The position numbers and the translations under genes are program-made. The notes under the pieces are model-generated. The model was given only the letters and a program-made list of their open reading frames with translations, made no database searches and was not told the DNA's origin. Source: Gemmatales bacterium (GTDB taxonomy: Bacteria; Planctomycetota; Planctomycetia; Gemmatales; HRBIN36). From it: a stretch of 57,590 nucleotides of DNA. Below, piece by piece: positions 26,026-34,848 of this stretch; the first letter of the stretch is position 1; every line of letters starts with the position of its first letter. The DNA lies in assembly GCA_025060195.1 (NCBI GenBank), contig JANXCQ010000028.1:1-57590 (forward strand). Direction: 5' to 3'.

Positions 26026-29000
26026 ATGGCGATGGCGCCCGAACATAATCACAGTGCAGGAAACGGCTCAGCGACGGCACCGCCGCCGGGCTTATGGTCA
26101 GAAATTCGTCAGTTGTTGGGGCTGGCTTTGCGGATCGCGGGCTCTTTGTGGGTAACGGTAACCTTGTTCAGCCTGGCGCTGGTGTTGGTGTTCTTCGGCA
26201 CGTTGGCGCAAGTGGAGATGGGCATCTGGACAGTGGTGCATAACTACTTCCGCTCTTCGGGGATCGTCTGGTTGCCGTTGCGTCTGCTCGGCCATGTCCC
26301 CGGACTGGACAGCATACGGACGTTACGGGACCTTCCCTGGAGTATTCCGTTTCCCGGGGGCTGGTTGCTCGGCTGGGCTTTGCTCATCAACTTGCTGGCG
26401 GCGCTGGTCATGCAGTTTCGTCTGGGTTGGAAGTGGTTAGGCGTATGGGCGCTGCACGTGGGCGTGATTGTCCTGATGTTCGGGGAGTTGATCACGGGTT
26501 TGGCCGCGGTGGAAGCCAACATGGTCCTGCAAATCGGAGAACGTTGTAACTTCATCGAGGACTCACTGCGTTACGAAATTGCCCTGATTCGCGCCGACCG
26601 CACCGATGTGGAAGACGCCGTTGTTATTCCGCATCGGTTCTGGCTCATTCCCGAACGCAAAACGCCCATCCTGATCAGCCATCCCGAGTTGCCTGCCGAT
26701 GTCGAGATTCTCGCCGCGTGGAAGAACAGTACCGTGCAGCCGGTGGGCGAAAACGAATCCTCACAAGGACGCGATCCGTTCCTTGTGTCGAGCCGCGAAG
26801 GAATGTGGCGCATCGTGGAGGTGCCCGAAGCGCCGGGGATCAATCCCGGCGAGGACATGCCCGCAGTACATCTTCGGCTGCGGGAAAAGGAGAGCCAACG
26901 GATTCTGGGCGAATATGTCTTATCGCTTTGGATGGACCGTAACGGCAATCGTCGCCTTCTGTCCTTTCCGCCAATCTTAGTGCCGATCGGGGACCACCTA
27001 TATCAGTTAACCCTACGCCGACAACGCATCTACCTGCCGTTCACGTTCGAATTGAAAAACTTCGTTCACACGACCTATCCTGGCACTTCGATTCCCAAGG
27101 AGTTTCGCAGTGACATACGCCTGTATGAACCGAACACCACGGATGGACGCGACGTGGTCATCACTATGAACCAGCCGCTGAGCCTGGAGGGGCTGACGTT
27201 TTATCAATCGGGTTATTTGCCTGACGATAGCGGAACCATCCTGCAAGTGGTGCGTAACCCAGGCCGATGGTTGCCGTACCTCGGATGCCTGATTGTCGCC
27301 GCGGGGATGTTAGCGCATTTCCTACTGCACTTGGCGGGCTTTTTGCGTCGCACTCAGCAATTGCCAGCGAGACCACAATCCTCACTCGGCGATACGACGT
27401 TGCAGGCCACGCACAGGCGTGCCAGCAAGTTACGGAGAAGTAAGCCGGCTCTGAACGATACCGAGGCTCAGGATGTTGCCTCGAAGACGGAGGTCCAGTT
27501 GCTGCACTGGTTACCCTGGATCGCGGGAGGTCTCGTGGCTGTGTACCTGGTGCTCCCGTGGTTACCTTCCGGCGCGGTGCAAAACTTTGACGTGCACGAA
27601 TTCGGGGCGTTACCTGTCCTGCAGGCCCGCATCAAGCCCTGGGACAGTGTCGCCCGCACCAGTTTGTTAGCGATCTCCGGCAGGCAAACCGTCACCGACA
27701 ACAAGGGCCGCACGATTCCCGCGATCGTCTGGCTCCTCGACGTCATAACCCAGCGTCCGCAAGCGGAGCAATATCGCGTGTTTCGCATTGATAACGACGA
27801 GGTGCTGAGCCTGCTCGGTCTGGAACGCCGACCGGGCAATCGCTACGCGTTAGCCGAGTTCCGAACTCGCTTAGAGGAGCTACTCCACCAAGCCCATGAG
27901 GCTGGCCGCAAAGAGAAGGAAGCCCAGACCGTTTACGATCGGCAAGTGCTCAAACTGGCGAACCAGTTCTTGCTCTATCAACGCCTGGCTCAGCTCGATG
28001 ATCCGCAGCTGCGACGCATCTTCAACGATATTCAGGATGAGCTGCGTCCGTTGGCGCCACGCTCCGGGCGGCTCGAGGATTGGCAAAACTATCATGCGGG
28101 CGATACGGAGCGTGCCGCAGCCTTGCAACGCTTCTTGCGAACGCTACCGTCCGAGGAAGTGGCAGCGGCCCAGAAAGACGCGCGCCTCCTCGAATTGTTG
28201 GCGCGCAAATATTCCCAGTCTCTGCAGGAGTTCCTCGAGCAACATACCTCGCCGAGCTATCGCCATCTGCGGGATATTCTCGACGCCTGGCGCGACCAGG
28301 ACGCCCGCCGCTTCAACGAAGCGGTGTACGAGTATCGCGCCTATCTGCAAGAGACACAGCCAGCCTGGGTGTTGCGGAAAACGAGTATCGAGTCAGCCTT
28401 CAACCGCTCGGGCGTGTTTTATCACACGGCCGCGGTGTACGGAGTGGCCTTCGTGCTGGCCTGTCTGGGCTTCCTGACCTATTATGGCAGTCTTATCTGG
28501 CCCATGCGTTTCCAAAAACTGGCGTTCGGCATGCTGGTGGTCGCCGCGGTGATGCACACGGTCGGCTTGCTGGTGCGGATGTATCTCCAAGGCCGACCGC
28601 CAGTGACCAACTTGTATTCCTCGGCGATTTTCATCGGCTGGGCCGGCGTCGTTCTGGGACTCATCCTGGAGCGGATTTATCGCCTAGGATTGGGAAACGC
28701 GACCGCGGCGGCGCTGGGCGGCGTCACACTCATCATCGCCCACCACTTGGCTACCGACGACACGCTCGGCGTTTTGCAAGCAGTGCTGGACACGAATTTC
28801 TGGCTGGCGACCCATGTGACCTGCATCACTCTGGGTTACACGGCCACATTCCTTGCTGGGGCGATTGCCATTGCGTTTGTGATCGTGGGCCTGGCCACGA
28901 GGGCCCTGGCGCAGCCGACGGTTCTACGCACGTTCTACGGCATGATGTACGGCGTCATCTGCTTCGCGATTTTGTTTAGCTTCACAGGCACTGTCCTGGG

Positions 29001-29373
29001 CGGACTGTGGGCCGACGTTTCCTGGGGACGATTCTGGGGATGGGACCCGAAAGAAAACGGTGCGCTGATGATCGTACTGACCAACGCGCTAGCCCTTCAT
29101 GCCCGCTGGGGCGGAATTGTCAAAGCACGCGGCTTCGCTTTGCTGTGTATCCTGGGGAACATCGTAACGGCCTGGAGTTGGTTCGGCACCAACCAGATGG
29201 GTATCGGCCTGCATTCCTACGGTCGCATGGAAGGTGCTACCCTTTGGCTCAGCGTCTTCTGGCTCTCGCAGTTGGCTTTGATCGGGGTCGGCCTGTTGCC
29301 GCTACGTTTCTGGCGCAGCTTCCAAACACCTGCATCCTCGGAACGCACAAGCTCGAACGTTTATCAAAACTAA
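26026..29373 (+). CDS. ccsBA: Fused ResB-CcsA cytochrome c synthase (CcsBA, system II)
   Basis: I use the ATG at 26026 because AAGGAG lies 8 bases before it. The frame is open further upstream only by overlap with the lipoprotein gene. The 1115-residue protein has a ResB half (about 35-455) with transmembrane helices near 38-62, 103-130 and 136-165, and a large extracytoplasmic beta-rich loop. A charged linker follows. A second extracytoplasmic stretch (about 545-800) is rich in coiled-coil Glu/Arg/Leu. The CcsA half (about 800-1100) carries the heme-handling tryptophan motif WADVSWGRFWGWDPKE near 995-1010 and conserved His in HHLATDD and HVTCITLG. The protein carries heme across the membrane and attaches it to CxxCH. 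A client is encoded at 37479. The central loop seems long for the family, which is an impression only. Confidence 0.9.
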   Translation: MAMAPEHNHSAGNGSATAPPPGLWSEIRQLLGLALRIAGSLWVTVTLFSLALVLVFFGTLAQVEMGIWTVVHNYFRSSGIVWLPLRLLGHVPGLDSIRTLRDLPWSIPFPGGWLLGWALLINLLAALVMQFRLGWKWLGVWALHVGVIVLMFGELITGLAAVEANMVLQIGERCNFIEDSLRYEIALIRADRTDVEDAVVIPHRFWLIPERKTPILISHPELPADVEILAAWKNSTVQPVGENESSQGRDPFLVSSREGMWRIVEVPEAPGINPGEDMPAVHLRLREKESQRILGEYVLSLWMDRNGNRRLLSFPPILVPIGDHLYQLTLRRQRIYLPFTFELKNFVHTTYPGTSIPKEFRSDIRLYEPNTTDGRDVVITMNQPLSLEGLTFYQSGYLPDDSGTILQVVRNPGRWLPYLGCLIVAAGMLAHFLLHLAGFLRRTQQLPARPQSSLGDTTLQATHRRASKLRRSKPALNDTEAQDVASKTEVQLLHWLPWIAGGLVAVYLVLPWLPSGAVQNFDVHEFGALPVLQARIKPWDSVARTSLLAISGRQTVTDNKGRTIPAIVWLLDVITQRPQAEQYRVFRIDNDEVLSLLGLERRPGNRYALAEFRTRLEELLHQAHEAGRKEKEAQTVYDRQVLKLANQFLLYQRLAQLDDPQLRRIFNDIQDELRPLAPRSGRLEDWQNYHAGDTERAAALQRFLRTLPSEEVAAAQKDARLLELLARKYSQSLQEFLEQHTSPSYRHLRDILDAWRDQDARRFNEAVYEYRAYLQETQPAWVLRKTSIESAFNRSGVFYHTAAVYGVAFVLACLGFLTYYGSLIWPMRFQKLAFGMLVVAAVMHTVGLLVRMYLQGRPPVTNLYSSAIFIGWAGVVLGLILERIYRLGLGNATAAALGGVTLIIAHHLATDDTLGVLQAVLDTNFWLATHVTCITLGYTATFLAGAIAIAFVIVGLATRALAQPTVLRTFYGMMYGVICFAILFSFTGTVLGGLWADVSWGRFWGWDPKENGALMIVLTNALALHARWGGIVKARGFALLCILGNIVTAWSWFGTNQMGIGLHSYGRMEGATLWLSVFWLSQLALIGVGLLPLRFWRSFQTPASSERTSSNVYQN

Positions 29374-29379
29374 TCGCCT

Positions 29380-29793
29380 TCAGCCCAGAACCGTCACCAC
29401 TAAGTTGCGACGACGCGGACGGATGTCGCACTCTAAGCAAATAATCTGTTGCCAGGTACCCAACTGCAATTGGCCGTCGCGGATCGGCACAGTCAGGGAC
29501 GGGCCTAGTAAAGTCGCCTGCAAATGAGCATGGGCATTGCCGTCATGCCAGGTTTGCTCGTGCCCATAATGCCGACCTGGGGGAATCAGCTTATCCAAAA
29601 TCTCGGGCAAATCTTTTCTTAGTCCTGGTTCAAATTCGATTGTGCCTACCGCGAAGGTGCTGCCCACGCAGAATACATTCACGATACCATTATTCACGCC
29701 TGACCGTCGGACAATTTCCGCGACGGTTTTCGTCAGGTCGTGCATATCGCCGTGTCCGGCCGTGCTCAGCTCAATAGTGTCCTGGTAAACCAT
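29380..29793 (-). CDS. YjbQ/UPF0047-family protein
   Basis: The start at 29793 gives 137 residues, the usual family length, with AGGAG 9 bases upstream. A GTG at 29835 would add 14 unusual residues. Family signatures are present: the N-terminal VYQDTIEL, a Gly/Val-rich VNVFCVGST, HYGHEQTWHDGNAHAHL near 86-102 and LLGPSLTVPIRDGQLQLGTWQ near 105-125. The histidine cluster could bind metal. Some members have weak thiamine-phosphate synthase activity in vitro, but the biological role is unsettled. It is convergent with ccsBA, with only 6 bases between the stop codons. Confidence 0.85.
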   Translation of the reverse strand: MVYQDTIELSTAGHGDMHDLTKTVAEIVRRSGVNNGIVNVFCVGSTFAVGTIEFEPGLRKDLPEILDKLIPPGRHYGHEQTWHDGNAHAHLQATLLGPSLTVPIRDGQLQLGTWQQIICLECDIRPRRRNLVVTVLG

Positions 29794-29878
29794 GGTCATG
29801 ATCTCCTGAATAATCTTGAATCGAGGCTTAGACACTTAGACCTTAGAGGGCATATAGCAGCTAGGGGGACTCAATGAT

Positions 29879-31114
29879 TTAGATCGCTCCGTCGCGGCGC
29901 CATTGGTGGAGGAGTTGGTCGTCGCAGCCGAGCCAGGTTTTCAGCACGTGTTCAGTATCTTGCCCCAAGTCGGGAGGGAAGCGAAAAGGCGGAAGCGCTG
30001 CTCCTTCGATGCGCCAAGGACAATTCAGCAAGTCCACGGGGCGACCGGAAGGGTCGTGCACTGTCACCTTGAGACCGCGGGCCTGCGCCTGGGGATGACG
30101 GAACAGCTGCTCGTAATCCAGAACGGGACTATGAGGCACTTCCGCCGCACTAAGCAATTGTTGCCATTGCGAGGTGGTGCGCGAACGTAAAAGCGGCTCT
30201 AACTCGGCCAACAATTCCTGCCGGTGGCGTACTCGGTCGGGATTGGTGCGAAAGCGCGGGTCTTCGGCCAGATCCGTGCGGCCACAGGCCCGACAAAAGC
30301 GCTGCCATTGCTCGTCGTTGCCCACAGCGAGGACTAAATAACCGTCCGCCGTATTGAATAACTGATAAGGCACGATCTGAAGGTGCGCATTGCCTTGTCG
30401 CGGAGGAACCTGCCCCGTGACTAAGTAAGCCTGGGCCACATTGACTTGAGCGGCGACAACGCAATCCAGGAGGCTCACATCTATAGTGTATCCATGATCA
30501 CTTGATTTACGGGCATGTAAACAGGCTAAGATGGCAATCGCGGCGTAAAGTCCACCGACGACGTCCGTAATGGCGACACCGACTTTGTAAGGTGGTCCTT
30601 CAGGCGGGCCAGTAATGCTCATAAGCCCGCCCATCGCCTGTAAGGCAAAATCATAGCCGGGAGTGTTGGCCAGAGGGCCCGTCTTGCCATAACCCGTGAT
30701 GGAACACCAGATAATCCGCGGATTGACGTGAAAGATTTTCTCCCGATTTAGCCCGAGTCGTTCTAAGCTGGCAGGGAGGAAATTGTCTAATAAAACATCG
30801 GCGCGTTCCAGGAGGCGGAAGAAAATTTCGCGGCCGGTGGGCACGGCGAGGTTGAGGGTCAGGGAATACTTATTGCGATTGCACGCAAGAAAATACGCAC
30901 TGAGATGGTGCCAGAAAGGCGGTCCCCAAGCGCGTGTGTCATCGCCGACGCCAGGCTTTTCCACCTTGATGACTTCCGCCCCCAAGTCGCCGAGAATCAT
31001 GGAACAGAATGGTCCAGCCAGCACCCGCGATAAATCCAATACGCGCAGGCCCGCCAAAGGAGGTGCATCTGTATAGGGCAAAGTTTGTGCCGCAGCGTGC
31101 TGGAAAGTGGTCAT
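29879..31114 (-). CDS. Class III CoA-transferase (CaiB/BaiF family)
   Basis: I use the ATG at 31114, giving 411 residues. An upstream start at 31171 adds a hydrophobic, unlikely extension. The product shows the family start LAGLRVLDLSRVLAGPFCS, GDLGAEVIKVEKP and the motif GYGKTGPLANTPGYDF, whose Asp155 matches the catalytic Asp that forms the acyl-anhydride with CoA. DVVGGLYAA and YQLFNTADGYLVLAVGN follow as expected. It moves CoA between carboxylic acids. The acid is unknown, and no partner acyl-CoA gene is adjacent. It is divergent with the DsbB-like gene at 31184. Confidence 0.88.
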   Translation of the reverse strand: MTTFQHAAAQTLPYTDAPPLAGLRVLDLSRVLAGPFCSMILGDLGAEVIKVEKPGVGDDTRAWGPPFWHHLSAYFLACNRNKYSLTLNLAVPTGREIFFRLLERADVLLDNFLPASLERLGLNREKIFHVNPRIIWCSITGYGKTGPLANTPGYDFALQAMGGLMSITGPPEGPPYKVGVAITDVVGGLYAAIAILACLHARKSSDHGYTIDVSLLDCVVAAQVNVAQAYLVTGQVPPRQGNAHLQIVPYQLFNTADGYLVLAVGNDEQWQRFCRACGRTDLAEDPRFRTNPDRVRHRQELLAELEPLLRSRTTSQWQQLLSAAEVPHSPVLDYEQLFRHPQAQARGLKVTVHDPSGRPVDLLNCPWRIEGAALPPFRFPPDLGQDTEHVLKTWLGCDDQLLHQWRRDGAI

Positions 31115-31183
31115 GGTGCTATTGTAAACTGTGGTGGCGTGGATGGCGTAGGATAAAAAAACTGATAGCAAAGGAGCCCCCCT

Positions 31184-31846
31184 ATGGCGGAAACGCCGAC
31201 GATTGAAGAGCAGGTCGCCTGCTGTCCCGAGTTGGCCAGGTGGACGGAGATAGCTGGGTGGGTACTGGCCTGCGTCGCCGTGGCAGGAAGTCTTTATCTG
31301 ACGCTGGGCATGAAACTGGTGGCGTGTCCTTTGTGTTTGTATCAGCGTCTGTTGGCGATGGGGGTCGTAGCGGTGATTCTAAGCGGTTGGCTTTTCGTGC
31401 AAGGTCCGGGGCGCGGCTTAGCCGTGCTCGCCTTGCCGTTGAGTGTCGGTGGGCTGACCGTCGCTTTGTTCCATGTCAGCAAGGAATGGCAGCATGCCAT
31501 GGTCTGTCCGCTGGGGTTGTTCGGCTGGGGCACCGCGCCGCAGCAAAGTGCAACACTCTTCACGCTCATCACAGTATCGTTAGTGGTCAGCATACTAAGC
31601 GGAGCGGGGCGTCGAGTCTGGTTGACGCGAGGCGTGCCGGCCGTCGTGATCTTGGCCGTGCTCGGCCTGGCCATCGCTTTTGGTATGATTCGCACTGGCC
31701 CGCCGCCTCAAGGCGGGGATTCCCTGGAGAAGCTTCTCGAAAAACGTGCCGCATACCAGCTGGCCATTTGTACGCCTGTGAAGTATGCCAAGTCTGAGGC
31801 AACGACTACCGCCGAGAATACGCCAGCTCCAACCAACCAGGATTAA
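31184..31846 (+). CDS. DsbB-like disulfide bond oxidoreductase
   Basis: The 220-residue membrane protein starts at an ATG with AAGGAG upstream. It has four or five hydrophobic helices (about 23-42, 57-72, 78-97, 122-140, 150-170). The DsbB-type motif CPLCLYQR carries the first redox pair (Cys48, Cys51). Classical DsbB has a second pair in the other periplasmic loop. Here only Cys108 (MVCPLG) is seen there, with another Cys at 196 near the C-terminus and a CC at 13-14. The redox relay may therefore differ. It could pass electrons from a DsbA-like partner to quinone. No dsbA is adjacent. A c-type cytochrome assembly gene lies nearby. Confidence 0.7.
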   Translation: MAETPTIEEQVACCPELARWTEIAGWVLACVAVAGSLYLTLGMKLVACPLCLYQRLLAMGVVAVILSGWLFVQGPGRGLAVLALPLSVGGLTVALFHVSKEWQHAMVCPLGLFGWGTAPQQSATLFTLITVSLVVSILSGAGRRVWLTRGVPAVVILAVLGLAIAFGMIRTGPPPQGGDSLEKLLEKRAAYQLAICTPVKYAKSEATTTAENTPAPTNQD

Positions 31847-31911
31847 TCGCCCCTCAGCAGCATCTGTTCCGCATTACAAGCAAGCATACCCACGCACAGG
31901 AGGAAAACTTC

Positions 31912-33156
31912 ATGCGATGCGGCCTGAGCGCCATCAGCTTGTTTATCCTTTTGGCGACGCTTGCCCTCCACGGCTCAGCAGCGGCGCCCATGCCAACGAC
32001 GCGGATTGTGGTGCATCTCCCCAGTGATGCTACACTGACCATCAATGGACACACTACGCGCCAAATTGGTCGGCAGCGTGAATTTGTCACGGCTCCCCTC
32101 GAGGGTGGGAAAACTTATACCTACGTAATCCGCGGCACGTGGTCGGAAAAAGGCCAGACAATCGTTGTGGAGCGTGAGGTGGCGTTCCGCGCTGGCGAAG
32201 ATCTGTTGGTGCAGCTCCAGCCGCCGCGCTTGGGGACACGAAGTCCGCGTCGGCGGGAGTTTCTGTTCACCTATGCAGCCACTGTTACAGGACTCAAGCC
32301 AAATCAGCGCGCACGATTGTGGTTACCAGTGCCCCGCTCCACACGGCATCAGGAAGTGCAACTAGTGAGCCAAAGGCTGCCGACAGACGCGTCGGTGAAA
32401 ACTTCGACTGAGCCAAAATATGGTAATCTCGTCATGTACGTGGAAGCGTCGGGTGACGAGCGAGGGGAAATCCCCGTAAGTGTCATTTATCGAATCCGCC
32501 GCTGGGAGGTGCTGGAAGATGCTCGGGGACTGCAGGAAAGCGAAACGTTAATCCAGCCTTATTTGCGTGCCGATCGGCGAGTGCCGATAGGGGGCCAAGC
32601 TTTGCAACTGATTGAGGGACGACCATTACCCACGCATCACTGGCACCTAGCCCGACTGCTTTACGACGTGGTCAACGAGCACCTGGTATATAGCAAGAAA
32701 GGCGAAGGCTGGGGTCAAGGCGATGCCGATTGGGCTTGTCAGAGCGGATATGGCAACTGCACGGATTTCCATAGCGTGTTTATTGCCTTGGCCCGGGCAC
32801 AGGGGATTCCCGCTTATTTCGAGATCGGTTTTCCTTTGCCGGAGCAGCGGGGTGAGGGCGAAGTGGCCGGCTATCATTGCTGGGCATGGTTTCAGCCGCG
32901 CGGACGAGGCTGGATTCCTGTGGACATTTCCGAAGCGAACAAGGTCAAGGAAACTCGCCCCGATATGGTGGAATATTATTTCGGTAATTTGACCGAGGAT
33001 CGCGTGGCTTTCACGGTCGGTCGCGATCTCGACCTGGTGCCTGAACAATCCGGCCCGCCGTTGAATTATTTCATCTATCCCTACGTGGAGGTGGAGGGTC
33101 AACCCATAGAAGCCACGCGGGTGCGACGCCAGTTTCGTTTTAAGGACTTGCCATAA
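31912..33156 (+). CDS. Secreted TIGR03000-type plus transglutaminase-like protein
   Basis: The 414-residue protein starts after AGGAGG and has a signal peptide (1-25). Residues 30-103 match the planctomycete TIGR03000 pattern (RIVVHLPSDATLTINGH, then FVTAPLEGGKTYTYVIRG). The C-terminal half is a transglutaminase-like core with Cys283 in YGNCTDFHSVF, His322 in GYHCWAW and Asp338 in WIPVDIS, all three triad residues present. It ends with an NYFIYPYVEV strand. Such proteins are exported and probably act as proteases or amidases. The substrate is unknown. It follows the DsbB-like gene by 65 bp. Confidence 0.85.
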   Translation: MRCGLSAISLFILLATLALHGSAAAPMPTTRIVVHLPSDATLTINGHTTRQIGRQREFVTAPLEGGKTYTYVIRGTWSEKGQTIVVEREVAFRAGEDLLVQLQPPRLGTRSPRRREFLFTYAATVTGLKPNQRARLWLPVPRSTRHQEVQLVSQRLPTDASVKTSTEPKYGNLVMYVEASGDERGEIPVSVIYRIRRWEVLEDARGLQESETLIQPYLRADRRVPIGGQALQLIEGRPLPTHHWHLARLLYDVVNEHLVYSKKGEGWGQGDADWACQSGYGNCTDFHSVFIALARAQGIPAYFEIGFPLPEQRGEGEVAGYHCWAWFQPRGRGWIPVDISEANKVKETRPDMVEYYFGNLTEDRVAFTVGRDLDLVPEQSGPPLNYFIYPYVEVEGQPIEATRVRRQFRFKDLP

Positions 33157-33346
33157 TTCCCCTGCCACAGCAGCCGTTGAGTGGTCGGCTGATGCTGACA
33201 CTTGCTGGGACAAGCATGGTGCAAACCGCGTTGTTCGTCTTCGAGCACGTTGTCGGCGAGGGTAGCCATGAAGCATCTGCTCGGCGATTTACATGATAGT
33301 CGCAGGTGCGGCGGCACTTGGCTCGGTGATCTGCGGGCTTCCCGGG

Positions 33347-34537
33347 TTAGCGCGGTTTCTCAGGCGGTTTTTCCGTCTGCCCTGGGAAAAGTTGGCCAAG
33401 CGGATCGGGAACCAAGTCCGGAGTTTGCTCACGCGATAATTGGGCCCGTGTCGCCGATGGACGGGGCGGGTTAGTTACGGTAACCCGCTGCAGATGTACC
33501 TGTTGCCCCCGATAGAAAGTGGCACATTCCGCCATGTTCACGGGTTTGTTTGCGGTTTGTAGTTCGACTACTTCGATGCGATTGTCGTTGTTGATACGCT
33601 CACTGCGGCGATGCTGCGCTGTGCCCGTCGTGAGGAAGGTGATAACGTCATCTGCTGTCAGCGTTTCGGCATCCTGGGCCTGATCTTTTCGGGCTACTGC
33701 GTCCAGCACATGGGATTGAATAAGCCGCGCATACATGCGACTCAGCAGACGATGGTTGGGATAAATATTCGCTTCGACGATTTCACCATTGATAGCGATG
33801 ACTACGCCCACCGCGTCGGGATGTTCCGACAGGATTGGTACCAATTGATCGGCATATTGCTGACACAGTTTTGTAACTTCAGGCGATTCCAACACTTCGT
33901 TGAGGCTAGTGCTCTGCAATTTGCTCTCGCCAGCGAGACCAAAGAAGAATGTCCGAGCGCCCTGCACTTCGGCCCAGACTTGGGCTTGGCTTTTGTTCAA
34001 CTTAGCGGCGTTGCGAACAGCTAATGGGGCCAAGGCAGGATTTTTCGTCGCGCGGAATTCCATGCCGTGAGCGCCCGGAGACCACCGGCCTGGTTCGATG
34101 CAATATGCGGGTATTGGCGTAGGCCCACTCTTGGGTGGTATGATGAGACTCGCATAGAGAATGCGATCCTGTTGGCCACCGTAAAGCCGGTCGACTTCTT
34201 GCAGGAACAGAGGCAGGTCGCTGTTATTTTCGATAATCAGTTCGTTGACTCGGGCATCGGGGCGTTCTGACACTTTGACCAAGCCTCGGTTCAGACCTTC
34301 ATCGAGCGTAAGAAACTCCCGCGGATCTTGCTGCGCCGTATGCAGGAAGAACACGGCCAGGTTTTTGTGCACGTAAGGGCCGGTGACACGATATTGCGCA
34401 GACTGAATCTCGACGGTCGTCGCTTGCGAAGTGGCTTGGCTTGAGTTGTTCTGCCCGTCGGGTTGCGAGCGCGAACACCCCGTCAGCAGGAGAAAGCAGG
34501 CCAGCAACGCGGTAGAGTTGATTCGAAGTGGGTGCAT
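33347..34537 (-). CDS. ARPP-1-like lipoprotein
   Basis: This 396-residue protein has a lipobox (LLTGC, Cys21) and is surface-exposed or periplasmic. The central part (about 45-325) resembles the ARPP-1 family, with YRVTGPYVHKNLAVFFLH, LNRGLVKVSER, the NSDLPLFLQEVDRLYGGQQDR segment and the region HPDAVGVVIAINGEIV. Family members are found next to rhodanese or phosphatase modules and have no proven activity. The C-terminal 40 residues are Pro/Thr/Arg-rich. The gene is convergent with the transglutaminase gene and divergent from the PPC-domain gene. Confidence 0.6.
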   Translation of the reverse strand: MHPLRINSTALLACFLLLTGCSRSQPDGQNNSSQATSQATTVEIQSAQYRVTGPYVHKNLAVFFLHTAQQDPREFLTLDEGLNRGLVKVSERPDARVNELIIENNSDLPLFLQEVDRLYGGQQDRILYASLIIPPKSGPTPIPAYCIEPGRWSPGAHGMEFRATKNPALAPLAVRNAAKLNKSQAQVWAEVQGARTFFFGLAGESKLQSTSLNEVLESPEVTKLCQQYADQLVPILSEHPDAVGVVIAINGEIVEANIYPNHRLLSRMYARLIQSHVLDAVARKDQAQDAETLTADDVITFLTTGTAQHRRSERINNDNRIEVVELQTANKPVNMAECATFYRGQQVHLQRVTVTNPPRPSATRAQLSREQTPDLVPDPLGQLFPGQTEKPPEKPR

Positions 34538-34848
34538 GGCAGTCCTCCCCAGGTAAACAAATTAGTTGATTGGGACTATACGATTGTTCTATTTGCTCGA
34601 TTGAAGACGGGAAAGACGAAGCTGGGCTACGGGACGTATGTAAGCAGGTCGGCTGTCGCCGCTTGCCGCGTTCTCTTTGGGCAAGTAAGATAGCGCAGGA
34701 AAACTTAGCAAACCTCCGGGCGACGGGACGGTCGTCCCGGAACGATTGACCCGCCTGCATGACCTGCCGGCCGAATATGTCTCGTTGAGTTAACACCTGT
34801 CGGATATGAAGAGGTCAGGCGAATTTACCCAACCAATGGAGTAAGACC
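34538..34848. other. Divergent upstream region with a small perfect hairpin
   Basis: 311 bp between the ARPP-1-like gene and the PPC-domain gene. CGGGAC-GGTC-GTCCCG at 34724-34739 is a perfect 6-bp stem with a 4-base loop. It is about 110 bp before the PPC-domain start. A role as operator or leader structure is only a guess. Confidence 0.35.

Noticed and set aside
28080..28979. 299-codon frame inside ccsBA
   Set aside because: It lies in another frame within a gene with strong family motifs. It is a shadow of codon bias.
34724..34739. Perfect hairpin as a terminator
   Set aside because: It is in a divergent upstream region and lacks a T-run, so I list it only within the intergenic entry.
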